DNA from: a bacterium
GTDB lineage: Bacteria > Patescibacteriota > Minisyncoccia > Phycocordibacterales > UBA2163
DNA length: 20,038 nt
Assembly (NCBI GenBank): GCA_018648925.1
Contig: JABGQE010000001.1
Location: 4,577 to 24,614 of the forward strand
Reading direction: 5' to 3'
Made by a program: the position numbers and the translations under genes. The notes beneath the pieces are model-generated. The model was not told where the DNA came from. It saw nothing but the letters and a program-made list of their open reading frames with translations, and ran no database searches. Position 1 is the first letter of the stretch; each line of letters starts with the position of its first letter. Below are positions 1 through 7,787 of the stretch, piece after piece.

Positions 1-25
1 TTACTGTATATTCTTGTCCATCCAT
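1..25 (-). CDS. possible start of the next gene after aspS (partial, cut by window edge)
   Basis: Directly after the aspS stop (TAG, 28-26) an ATG at 25-23 opens a frame reading MDGQEYTV to the window edge. No Shine-Dalgarno site is visible, but most genes here lack one. Eight codons cannot identify a protein, and this may simply be the 3' flank of aspS. Confidence 0.25.
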
Positions 26-1423
26 CTATTTGTCTTTTGTTATTTTAATCTTCAATTCATCTAACTGCTTTTGATCAATCTCTGCAGGTGCATCCATCAT
101 CAAGTCTTTCCCCTCACCTGTTTTTGCAAAAGGTATAACTTCACGAATATTTGGCTCATCCTGCAGAAGCATCACCATACGATCAAAGCCAAAAGCTATA
201 CCACCGTGCGGTGGTGTACCAGAGGCTAAAGCTTTTAACATATGTCCAAAGTTTTCATCTATTCTCTCTTTAACATACCCCATTGTTTCAAAAACCTTTC
301 TTAGCACATCTGGTTTATGACTTCTTATACTCCCACCCCCTATTTCACTTCCATTCAGGATTATGTCGTATTGTGCAGCAAGTATATTTTCTGTATTTTT
401 TCCTTCTACCAAATCATTTACATGTTCAGGTTGCGGTGAAGAAAACGGGTTATGTGTAAATGTCCATCCACCATCATCTGTTTTTTCAAACATTGGAAAA
501 TCAACAACCCAACAAAACGCAAGTTCGTTTGGATTATCTTTATCTTTTCTTAAATCTGGTCTGTCAGTACCATATTTATCCATAGCTTCTTTGTATGTAA
601 GCCTTGGGAATGGAGTCTCTTGTATTTTTTTCTCTGGGTAAAGTGTTTTTACAAGTTCTATAAGCATCTTTTCATTAATTGCCATCACATCTTCTTGCTC
701 TACGAAACTCATTTCCATATCTATCTGTGTAAACTCTGGTTGTCGGTCTCCTCTTGTATCTTCATCGCGAAAGCATCTCGCAATCTGAAAATACTTCTCA
801 AAACCTGCCGTCATAAGAAGTTGTTTGTATTGTTGTGGAGACTGTGGGAGTGCATAAAATTTTCCTTGTTCAACCCTTGATGGTACAACATAGTCTCGCG
901 CGCCTTCAGGAGTAGACTTTGTCATATTTGGAGTTTCTATTTCTGTAAATCCTTCTTTTTTATAAAAATCTCGTACGAAGTGAGTCATCTCATGTCTATT
1001 GCGTACGTTTTCCTGCATTCTACCTCTTCGCAAATCTATATAACGATAACGAAGCCTTACCTCTTCATTTATTTCTTTTCCGTCCCCTTCTATATCAAAC
1101 GGTGGAGTTTCAGCCTCATTTAATACATTTATACTTAATATTTCTAGTTCTATATCGCCATTCAGCTTACCTTCTTGTACTGCATTGTCTGGCCTTTTGT
1201 TTACCTTACCGCGCACTTCAACGACCCATTCTGGTCTTACGTTTGAGCCAGCTTCAAGAGCTTCTGTAGCATTAGGAAGCACTACCCCTTGCACCTTTCC
1301 AGACATATCACGAAAATCAAAGAAAATCATTTTTCCTTGATCACGACGTACGTCTATCCAACCTTTTATGGTTACTTCTTTATCTTTATGTTCACTTAAG
1401 TCTTTTATATAAATTCTTTCCAT
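26..1423 (-). CDS. aspS: aspartyl-tRNA synthetase lacking the GAD insertion domain
   Basis: Class II synthetase that charges tRNA-Asp (possibly also tRNA-Asn) in the cytoplasm. The N-terminal OB-fold anticodon-binding domain covers about residues 1-105. Motif 1 lies near 140-165, motif 2 is FRDEDTRGDRQPEF (218-231) and motif 3 is GIAFGFDRM (408-416). At 465 aa it is more than 100 residues shorter than the usual bacterial enzyme (about 590). The missing part is exact: DRPDLR (287-292) is followed after a few residues by LAFCWVVDFPMFE (301-313), so the GAD domain that normally sits there is absent while the catalytic core is intact. At the position after RRD (residue 29), where discriminating enzymes tend to have Leu and non-discriminating ones His, it has Gln, so tRNA specificity cannot be predicted. 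It lies 7 bases after trpS and is probably cotranscribed. The bases before the ATG are A/T only, with no SD site. Confidence 0.96.
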   Translation of the reverse strand: MERIYIKDLSEHKDKEVTIKGWIDVRRDQGKMIFFDFRDMSGKVQGVVLPNATEALEAGSNVRPEWVVEVRGKVNKRPDNAVQEGKLNGDIELEILSINVLNEAETPPFDIEGDGKEINEEVRLRYRYIDLRRGRMQENVRNRHEMTHFVRDFYKKEGFTEIETPNMTKSTPEGARDYVVPSRVEQGKFYALPQSPQQYKQLLMTAGFEKYFQIARCFRDEDTRGDRQPEFTQIDMEMSFVEQEDVMAINEKMLIELVKTLYPEKKIQETPFPRLTYKEAMDKYGTDRPDLRKDKDNPNELAFCWVVDFPMFEKTDDGGWTFTHNPFSSPQPEHVNDLVEGKNTENILAAQYDIILNGSEIGGGSIRSHKPDVLRKVFETMGYVKERIDENFGHMLKALASGTPPHGGIAFGFDRMVMLLQDEPNIREVIPFAKTGEGKDLMMDAPAEIDQKQLDELKIKITKDK

Positions 1424-1430
1424 ATTTTTA

Positions 1431-2417
1431 TTATTTTAATGATACACCTACTTTTTCTCGCACACTCTCCATCTTTTTCTCTGCTCGCTCTCGCATCTTC
1501 TCTCCATTCTCTTTAAGCATTTTTATTATTCCACCTCTGTCTTTCTCAAGTTCTTTCCTTCTCTCTCTAAGCGGTGTTATAAATTTCTTAACATTTTCTA
1601 TAAGTATTTCTTTTGATTCTTTATATCCCATACCGCCCTCTTTATATCTTTTTTCTATATCTTCTAATTGTTCAACACTACTAAATAATTTATGTAGTGC
1701 GAATATATTATCTTCTTCCGGATTCTTTTTCTCTTCAGGAGATTTTGAATCTGTAACTATAGACATTACAGCTTTTTGTATCTCCTCATCTTCTGCAAAA
1801 AGTGGGATCGTATTATTATAGCTTTTACTCATCTTTTGTCCGTCTGTCCCAGGTACTACAGCGACATTTTCAAGTATTAAAGGTTCTGGAAGCTTAAACT
1901 CTTCCCCAAATGTACGATTAAATTTTTCTGCAGTATCACGGGTAATTTCTATATGTTGCTTTTGATCTTTACCTACTGGCACTGCATCTGTATCATAAAT
2001 AAGTATGTCAGCTGCCATAAGCATCGGATAGTCAAATGTTCCTACGCTTATCTCTTTATTTTTAGCCTCTGCATCCTTGAAAGCGTGCGCTCGCATAAGG
2101 TATGGCATTGTTGTAATAGAATTAAATATCACAGCAAGCTCTGCATGCTGAGGAATATCCGACTGTTTAAATATAATTGCTTTTTTTGGATCAAGTCCGA
2201 TAGCCAAGTAATCAAGAGCAACCTCAAAAATATTATTCCTCATCTCATCTGCATTATGAAGTGTACTCAAAGCATGATAGTCGGCAATAAAAAACAGCGA
2301 TTCGTCGTATTCTCCTTGAAGATCTACAAACTGCTTCATCGCACCAAAATAGTTGCCAATATGTGGCTGACCTGTGGGCTTAACCCCAGACAGCACTATT
2401 TTTCCTTTCTTTTCCAT
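1431..2417 (-). CDS. trpS: tryptophanyl-tRNA synthetase
   Basis: Class Ic synthetase that attaches Trp to tRNA-Trp; 328 aa, normal for bacterial TrpRS. The HIGH-type motif is PHIGN (18-22) in TGQPHIGNYFG, and the KMSKS loop is intact at 195-199 (DGQKMSKSYNN). The Trp-pocket segment FDYPMLMAADIL (128-139) and VPVGKDQKQH (146-155) match the family. The lysine- and glutamate-rich C-terminal helix is typical. It is the first gene of a trpS-aspS unit: the kinase gene upstream ends in a terminator, and a -10-like hexamer lies 6 bases before this ATG, with no SD site, so the message may be leaderless. Confidence 0.97.
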   Translation of the reverse strand: MEKKGKIVLSGVKPTGQPHIGNYFGAMKQFVDLQGEYDESLFFIADYHALSTLHNADEMRNNIFEVALDYLAIGLDPKKAIIFKQSDIPQHAELAVIFNSITTMPYLMRAHAFKDAEAKNKEISVGTFDYPMLMAADILIYDTDAVPVGKDQKQHIEITRDTAEKFNRTFGEEFKLPEPLILENVAVVPGTDGQKMSKSYNNTIPLFAEDEEIQKAVMSIVTDSKSPEEKKNPEEDNIFALHKLFSSVEQLEDIEKRYKEGGMGYKESKEILIENVKKFITPLRERRKELEKDRGGIIKMLKENGEKMRERAEKKMESVREKVGVSLK

Positions 2418-2432
2418 ATTTGAATAGTACCA
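2418..2432 (-). promoter_or_regulatory. trpS promoter, extended -10 type, leaderless geometry
   Basis: On the minus strand TGGTACTAT (2432-2424) is an extended -10 (TGn plus TACTAT). It is followed by six bases (TCAAAT) and the trpS ATG at 2417. Initiation normally falls 6 to 7 bases after the -10, here on or next to the A of the start codon. No good -35 is seen, as expected for extended -10 promoters. TTTTGGTACTAT also occurs in the infA promoter. Confidence 0.6.
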
Positions 2433-2461
2433 AAAAACAGCTTATTTTAAAAGCTATTTTT
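2432..2461 (-). terminator. intrinsic terminator after the sensor kinase gene
   Basis: Inverted repeat: 2439-2443 pairs with 2451-2455 (AGCTT/AAGCT), and after one mismatch 2433-2437 pairs with 2457-2461. Read on the minus strand the stem runs into six T residues, a few bases after the kinase stop codon. The U tract abuts the trpS -10, so the two units are packed end to end. Confidence 0.65.
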
Positions 2462-2466
2462 GGGTA

Positions 2467-4089
2467 TTATTTAACAGAGTCTATTTCTAGATAAAACTGT
2501 GAACCTTTCCCTTCCCCTTCTGATTCTGCCCAGAGATTTCCGCCTTTGTGCGCTTGTGCCATTTGTTTTGCTATATAAAGCCCCAGACCTGTTCCGTGAA
2601 TATTAACCTTATTTGCATTTTTATCACGAGTGAATTTACTGAAGAGTTCTGGCATTGTCTCTTTACTAATTCCTATACCAGTATCAGAAACCTTTGTAAG
2701 AAGTTTTTTGCCTTTTTGAGAGAGTTCAACTTTGATAGACCCTTCTTTCGTGTATTTAATAGAATTGTCGATTAAGTTTACTATCACTTGCCGCATCTTA
2801 CCTTCATCTATCTTTGCTTTATACTCTACATCAGGGATTTCTATGCATAGCTCAAGTCCTGCCACTTTGACGTTTGGTTCAAGCTCTTTTGCAACTTCAC
2901 GAATTAATTCACCTAAATTCATTATTTTAAAATCATATTTCATTCTACCCATTTCAATTCTAGAAATATTTAAATAATCCCCCACCACAAGCACCAGAGA
3001 GTGGCTCGCTCTATATATCTTGTCTATCGCTCCTTTTACCTCCTTCGACACTTCTCCATATGAACCTTCTTGAATAAGCGATGTATAACCTTTAATAGCA
3101 GTTAGTGGTGCGCGTATTTGGTGTGTAGCAAAGGATACAAATTCTGACTTAAGCTGATCAAGCTCTTTTAGTCGGACATTTGCTTTTGAGAGGCTCTTGG
3201 CAAGCTCTTCAATACGTTGTCGTTGTGCAACTTCTTTACGTACACTCTTAAGTAAGAAGATGCTAAATACAAGCACAAGTATAAACACACTACCTCTAAA
3301 CATCATTTGCTCTAATCCTTCTGAAAAGACAATCTCCAAAAATGTAACGACAGAAAGCACAAATGCCATAGTTGCAGTCGCCACAACCTTAATATCAAAA
3401 AGCTTATGTTTCAAGATCGCATAAGAAGTAAAAGCTACAAAAGGTATTATAAACAAAGCACCGAACGGTATATATTGAGGTTTATCAAAAAATGCAGGTA
3501 AAACAAAATTAAATGCAATGATAAGCCCAAACATTACAAATGTTCCAAAAATAATAAGAAAGAACGGTTTCCGTTCATTTTTATTTGATTTCCAAGCTCT
3601 TTTAAAGAACAGATAGAGACCTCTTAAAACCAAACCGACACTAACTAATGCGAATAAGATTAGCCCAGGACCTTTGGCAACTTGAGCCACCTCACCCGCA
3701 GAAGTTCCACCTATTATATTTGAAAATAGATATGGAGTGAGTGTAACAAATGCTGTTACAAGTACTATTGGGATAAGAACATAGGTATGCCGTTTTTTAA
3801 ACTCCACCTTTTCATCTGGAAAAACATGAAAGAGGCGGTACAGAAAAAATGCTTGAAATACAGCAAAAAACATTATAAAACGTAAAAGCCACAATACTAC
3901 ATTTTCATCTGAAAACTGATAGCTTGAATAATTAACAATCCCCCACAATATGGTGGCAATAGAAAAATATAGAAATGTTCTATTTGTAACACTTTCTTTA
4001 TTATTAAAATAAACAACGAAGCCTAAAATACCAATGCCTGCAACTGCGACACCTACAGAGAGTAAGTCCAAATTTGTAATAATATCCAT
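2467..4089 (-). CDS. sensor histidine kinase with N-terminal 7TM region
   Basis: Membrane sensor kinase of 540 aa. About eight hydrophobic segments fill residues 8-282 and resemble the 7TM N-terminal region of histidine kinases, with no large extracytoplasmic loop. A short coiled linker (284-312) leads to a HisKA domain with the phospho-acceptor His323 in FATHQIRAPLTAIKGY (320-335). The ATPase domain has the N box VNLIDNSIKYT (437-447, Asn442), the G1 box DTGIGI (469-474) and the G2 box HGTGLGLYIA (498-507), so it should be active as a kinase. The residues at H+1 and H+4 are Gln and Ala, not the acidic and Thr/Asn pair linked to phosphatase activity in this class. No response regulator is in the window. 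It is the last gene of the operon from 9397, 12 bases after the nitroreductase-like gene, so it may sense the product or state of that pathway. Ligand unknown. Confidence 0.9.
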   Translation of the reverse strand: MDIITNLDLLSVGVAVAGIGILGFVVYFNNKESVTNRTFLYFSIATILWGIVNYSSYQFSDENVVLWLLRFIMFFAVFQAFFLYRLFHVFPDEKVEFKKRHTYVLIPIVLVTAFVTLTPYLFSNIIGGTSAGEVAQVAKGPGLILFALVSVGLVLRGLYLFFKRAWKSNKNERKPFFLIIFGTFVMFGLIIAFNFVLPAFFDKPQYIPFGALFIIPFVAFTSYAILKHKLFDIKVVATATMAFVLSVVTFLEIVFSEGLEQMMFRGSVFILVLVFSIFLLKSVRKEVAQRQRIEELAKSLSKANVRLKELDQLKSEFVSFATHQIRAPLTAIKGYTSLIQEGSYGEVSKEVKGAIDKIYRASHSLVLVVGDYLNISRIEMGRMKYDFKIMNLGELIREVAKELEPNVKVAGLELCIEIPDVEYKAKIDEGKMRQVIVNLIDNSIKYTKEGSIKVELSQKGKKLLTKVSDTGIGISKETMPELFSKFTRDKNANKVNIHGTGLGLYIAKQMAQAHKGGNLWAESEGEGKGSQFYLEIDSVK

Positions 4090-4101
4090 TTTATTTTTAT
4101 T

Positions 4102-5172
4102 CTAAAAAGTTATGTTTGGGTCACGACGAGAAGAATAAGCACTCGGCTCGTCCCCACGACCAACTCTAAGGATTACTTTTATTGTATCATCTTTAATTCT
4201 AAAAATATTTTTTATTTCCACATATGCACGATTCAGCAAGTTTATATGTTTTTGAGATAAGTCATTTGTACTACCACCTCTTATCATTTGCGAAAGAAGT
4301 ATTACCCCCATAAGTGGACCAGCACTTAAACCGCTCTTTGCAACCGTAAGCCATACCTTTTGCATTAGCTGCCCTGCTTTTATATAGCTTTCTTTAGTGT
4401 CTCCATTGGTGGATACAGCAATAATTGCAGATGATTGTGCATATACCTTACCATTCTCTTTTGATACTTTTTTTGATATTCCGATTAGCCTATTTAAAAA
4501 TCTAAGTATCGTAAAATTCTTTACCAAGCCAAACATCTTTTCTTGTGGTTTTTTGAGCTCAAGAGTTTTTATATAGAGCCCTCTTTTCTTTTGTCTTTCT
4601 TCTTCTTCACTCCAGACAACATGACTAAATAGAAAATCATGCATTTGCTTATTTTCAAGAACTATTTGCTCATTTAAACTTAAAATCTGAGCTAACTTTT
4701 TAACATCTTTAGTATCATCGGCAATTAAAATCCTTGCATCTTTAAATTCGTTAGCGCATGAGAGTATATTGTTTTTTTGCTCATCGTTTAACGGGTCAGA
4801 TGTATAAGGCTTTCTATTAGTTACCCTTTTTTCTATATATTCATAAAGCGGCTGATTTTGAGTATTACCCTTTTCTAGACTAATCGTAGCTACAAGATTG
4901 CTCTTACCACTGTCTGGGAAAAGTGAAATATTTGCATTGTACCCTAAAGTCTTTGCTGTAATCGCCATGTTCTCAATTACAGCACCGTGAGCAATATAAG
5001 ATGCGTTTTGACTAATGTTATAAAAAGAATTATCTGCTTCTGGAACATTAAAAAGTTTTATTACGCTATCATTTACAACAAAACGCCACGGCTGAACATT
5101 GTCCCCCGACGGCGCTTGAGTACCTGCTTTTATTATTATTTTGATGTCTTCTAGCATATTTTTATTATACAT
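4102..5172 (-). CDS. nitroreductase-fold flavoprotein (Acg / Rv1355c C-terminal type)
   Basis: Predicted FMN-dependent oxidoreductase of 356 aa. The FMN-binding signature AGTQAPSGDNVQPWRF (16-31) is near the N-terminus. The TNRKPY motif (119-124) and the C-terminal pattern RVGRGDEPSAYSSRR followed by DP are what I associate with Acg-like proteins and the C-terminal half of mycobacterial Rv1355c. The frame is open upstream to 5340, but that part lies inside the preceding gene. I choose the ATG at 5172 because AAAGG sits 8 bases before it and because the family begins shortly before the flavin motif; ATG 5157 is the alternative. It starts 25 bases after the ligase gene stop. It probably oxidises or reduces the product of the ThiF-like, dehydrogenase and ligase enzymes of the same operon. 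Substrate unknown. Confidence 0.8.
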   Translation of the reverse strand: MYNKNMLEDIKIIIKAGTQAPSGDNVQPWRFVVNDSVIKLFNVPEADNSFYNISQNASYIAHGAVIENMAITAKTLGYNANISLFPDSGKSNLVATISLEKGNTQNQPLYEYIEKRVTNRKPYTSDPLNDEQKNNILSCANEFKDARILIADDTKDVKKLAQILSLNEQIVLENKQMHDFLFSHVVWSEEEERQKKRGLYIKTLELKKPQEKMFGLVKNFTILRFLNRLIGISKKVSKENGKVYAQSSAIIAVSTNGDTKESYIKAGQLMQKVWLTVAKSGLSAGPLMGVILLSQMIRGGSTNDLSQKHINLLNRAYVEIKNIFRIKDDTIKVILRVGRGDEPSAYSSRRDPNITF

Positions 5173-5197
5173 AAAAATAACCTTTATTTTTATGTAT

Positions 5198-6715
5198 TTA
5201 TTTATCGATCCACTTTTGTTTACCTTGCCGGGCGAAATACTTCTTACTTTTGAACTTTTTAAGAACAATTTTAGGAGTCGCTCTTCTTGGGTGTGATGTA
5301 TATTCATTGTTAAATTCTGAATTATTTTCACACAGTTCATTTATTATTGCATCTAGAACTTTCTTTTCGATCTCTTTCTTTGGTTCCACGCCGTCTTTAA
5401 GCTCAACATTTATTTCAAGAGTCTGTTTTAGCTTACTACTTTCTTTTGAATTTATTGTAAACCTACCTGTCACAAATCGTGCAATATTTCTATTACCGAG
5501 CCCATTTCTTATCTCTCCAGGGAAAATATTTGCTCCACGAAACACTACAGCAAGGTCAGACCTTCCATAAACCCAAACAAACGGGAGTTTAAGGATCTTT
5601 TTATCGATCTTATGTTTCTTTGCCTCTTTTTTAATATCTACACCGACCTCTTTAAGCATTACCAACATATCGTCAAACTTGATAACACCACCAAGGTCAG
5701 AAAAACTATATCTAATAAGAGGAATGGATGATCCAAAACTAGACGCTACAATCTCCCCCTCTACTTCTTCAAAATGAATTACTTGAGGGTGAAACTGTGC
5801 AAGCGTCGGCATGTTTGAAGCATCTCCAAACAATTTATCAAACACACTCTTTTTTTCATATGCAATAGATCTTATTAGATTACAAAGAGCGGTCTCATAC
5901 GCCATCGTTCCAAGCTCCACTGTCCCATACATATTTACTATATCTGTAAATTTATTTTTTACTTCTGCTTCTTTCGTAACATAATCCCTAAATCTTTCTG
6001 AACATCCTTCTGCAGCGGTTAAGACTTTTATATTATATTTCTTCCAGTCAATGTCTCGTATTTGTCCCTCATCGAGAACGTCTTTTATAAAAGGAGGATA
6101 GCCCATTAGAATAACTTGATCATAGTATTTGCCAAATTTTAGAACTGCAGACAAGAACTGATCTCTATTTGTCCCAACAGGAATAACTGTAAAATCATAA
6201 CCTTTTTCAGATATTTTATTGAGGACTTTATAAGTAAATATTCCACCTATCCATATACCAAGTGCAAAACCCATTACAGCAAGTGTTTTTTTCTTATCTA
6301 TTTCAAATTGATTTTTTAAAAAGATCTCTGCAAGATATTCATATTCGCTATCATGCATTCCATCACGTGGGAAATAAAAAGGCTCTCCTGTAGAGCCAGA
6401 TGTAGCAGAAAATGTTGTTGCATGAAAAAAATCTTTTTTAGAGAAAAGGTCAATATATTTATACTTCCTAAGATAATTATCTCTTGTGACCACAGGAAGG
6501 TGCGAAAAATCTTCTATGGATTTTATTTTTGACGGAACTACTTTATGCTTCTTTAGAAATTTTTTATATGCGGGTACATTTTTATATGTATATTCAAAAA
6601 GGTTAAGCATAGACTTCTCACCCTTCTTTTCCCAGAAAGAAGCTGGTTTTGTTTTAAGTTTTTTTATTTCTTCATTTAGATCTTTAGGTATTTTGAAAAA
6701 TGAAAATTTTTTCAT
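5198..6715 (-). CDS. PaaK/CapK-like AMP-forming carboxylate ligase
   Basis: Adenylate-forming enzyme of the ANL superfamily, phenylacetate-CoA ligase / coenzyme F390 synthetase / CapK branch, 505 aa. The ATP-binding P-loop is TSGSTGEPF (105-113). The A5-type motif is MYGTVELG (262-269). The A7/A8 region is YGRSDLAVVFRGANIFPGEI (383-402). Residues 403-505 form the mobile C-terminal domain, which is rich in lysine and could supply the catalytic lysine. Such enzymes activate an acid as its AMP ester and pass it to CoA, an amine or a thiol; which applies here cannot be read from sequence. It starts 1 base after the dehydrogenase stop, so translation is probably coupled. No SD site is visible. It is the second carboxylate-activating enzyme of the operon. 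Confidence 0.83.
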   Translation of the reverse strand: MKKFSFFKIPKDLNEEIKKLKTKPASFWEKKGEKSMLNLFEYTYKNVPAYKKFLKKHKVVPSKIKSIEDFSHLPVVTRDNYLRKYKYIDLFSKKDFFHATTFSATSGSTGEPFYFPRDGMHDSEYEYLAEIFLKNQFEIDKKKTLAVMGFALGIWIGGIFTYKVLNKISEKGYDFTVIPVGTNRDQFLSAVLKFGKYYDQVILMGYPPFIKDVLDEGQIRDIDWKKYNIKVLTAAEGCSERFRDYVTKEAEVKNKFTDIVNMYGTVELGTMAYETALCNLIRSIAYEKKSVFDKLFGDASNMPTLAQFHPQVIHFEEVEGEIVASSFGSSIPLIRYSFSDLGGVIKFDDMLVMLKEVGVDIKKEAKKHKIDKKILKLPFVWVYGRSDLAVVFRGANIFPGEIRNGLGNRNIARFVTGRFTINSKESSKLKQTLEINVELKDGVEPKKEIEKKVLDAIINELCENNSEFNNEYTSHPRRATPKIVLKKFKSKKYFARQGKQKWIDK

Positions 6716-6716
6716 A

Positions 6717-7787
6717 TTACTTATATTTATCTACAATTCTCTTTGCCATCTCGTCTGCTACAACATTAGGAGCTTTATTATGCTTTTCGCTAGATTTAAA
6801 AATCTTGTCTAGTGTGTCTTTTATTCTTATTACTTTATCTTCAACTCTTTTTCTACTATATTTACTATGTTCAAATTCGTCTGTAACACTTATAAGCCCT
6901 CCCGCATTTATCACATAGTCAGGAGCATACAATATTCCAAGTTTATATAAAAGCTCGCCAGTTTTTTCATTTTCAAGCTGGTTATTCGCACCCCCTGCAA
7001 TTATCTTACAGGAAAGTTCAGAAACTGTTTCTGAATTAACAGCATGACTTAATGCGCAAGGACTAAATACATCTACATCTTGCTTATGAATATCAAGCGG
7101 ATCTATTACCTTTACTTTAGGGTATTTATTTTTAATATCGCGCACTATATCTTTATCTGTATCTGACACAAAAATCTTTTTTGCATCATCATATATGTAA
7201 TCAATAATACTACTACCTATTTTCCCAAGCCCTTGTATTGCAAAACTTCTACCAGCAATACTGCCATCTTCAAAAATTTTACCTAAACAAGTTTCAATAC
7301 CACAAAGAATTCCGAGCGCGGTATGTTCAGTAGCATCACCATTAAATCCGACTATGTGTTTACTTTTTTTATTCATAGCATCCAAATCCTTTTGAGTTAA
7401 TCCTACATCTGTTCCTGTTATAAATTGCTTGTTTAAACGCTCTACATTCTCTGCATACGCCTCTAATAATCTGTTTCTTTTCCTTGTATCAAGTGTGTTT
7501 GAATTTAGTATAATCACACCTTTTGCACCCCCATAAGGAAGTCCTGCAAGTGCAGATTTATATGACATCATACGTGAAAGACGAAGTGCATCATCCATCG
7601 CTTCTTCATCAGAATCATAATGCCACATTCTTGTAGCTCCAAATGACGGTATATCACCGTTTTGTCTGTGTATAGCTATAAAACCACGCAATCCAGTTTT
7701 GGAGTCATTAAGAAAAGAAACAAAAGTATGATTATCAAACTCTAAGGATGATTCTACTATTTTATTCGACTCGTCTGTCTTTACCAT
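6717..7787 (-). CDS. Leu/Phe/Val/Glu-type amino-acid dehydrogenase
   Basis: NAD-linked oxidative deaminase of the Glu/Leu/Phe/Val dehydrogenase family, interconverting an L-amino acid and its 2-oxo acid; 356 aa, as for leucine dehydrogenase (about 360). Substrate and catalytic lysines are Lys77 (MMSYKSALAG) and Lys89 (LPYGGAKGVII). GTDVG (125-129) carries the conserved Asp127. The Rossmann loop is GLGKIGS (186-192). An acidic VSDTD (207-211) at the end of the next strand favours NAD over NADP. AGGANNQL (264-271) and NAGGLISVTDEFE (294-306) are further family motifs. The start overlaps the end of the ThiF-like gene by 7 bases, with AAGG 8 bases before the ATG, so the two are translationally coupled. 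Here it probably supplies or consumes a branched or aromatic amino acid for the neighbouring enzymes. Which amino acid is unknown. Confidence 0.88.
   Translation of the reverse strand: MVKTDESNKIVESSLEFDNHTFVSFLNDSKTGLRGFIAIHRQNGDIPSFGATRMWHYDSDEEAMDDALRLSRMMSYKSALAGLPYGGAKGVIILNSNTLDTRKRNRLLEAYAENVERLNKQFITGTDVGLTQKDLDAMNKKSKHIVGFNGDATEHTALGILCGIETCLGKIFEDGSIAGRSFAIQGLGKIGSSIIDYIYDDAKKIFVSDTDKDIVRDIKNKYPKVKVIDPLDIHKQDVDVFSPCALSHAVNSETVSELSCKIIAGGANNQLENEKTGELLYKLGILYAPDYVINAGGLISVTDEFEHSKYSRKRVEDKVIRIKDTLDKIFKSSEKHNKAPNVVADEMAKRIVDKYK

Noticed and set aside
5173..5340. N-terminal extension of the nitroreductase-like frame to an ATG at 5340
   Set aside because: It lies inside the upstream ligase gene, has no family similarity, and the AAAGG site supports the start at 5172.
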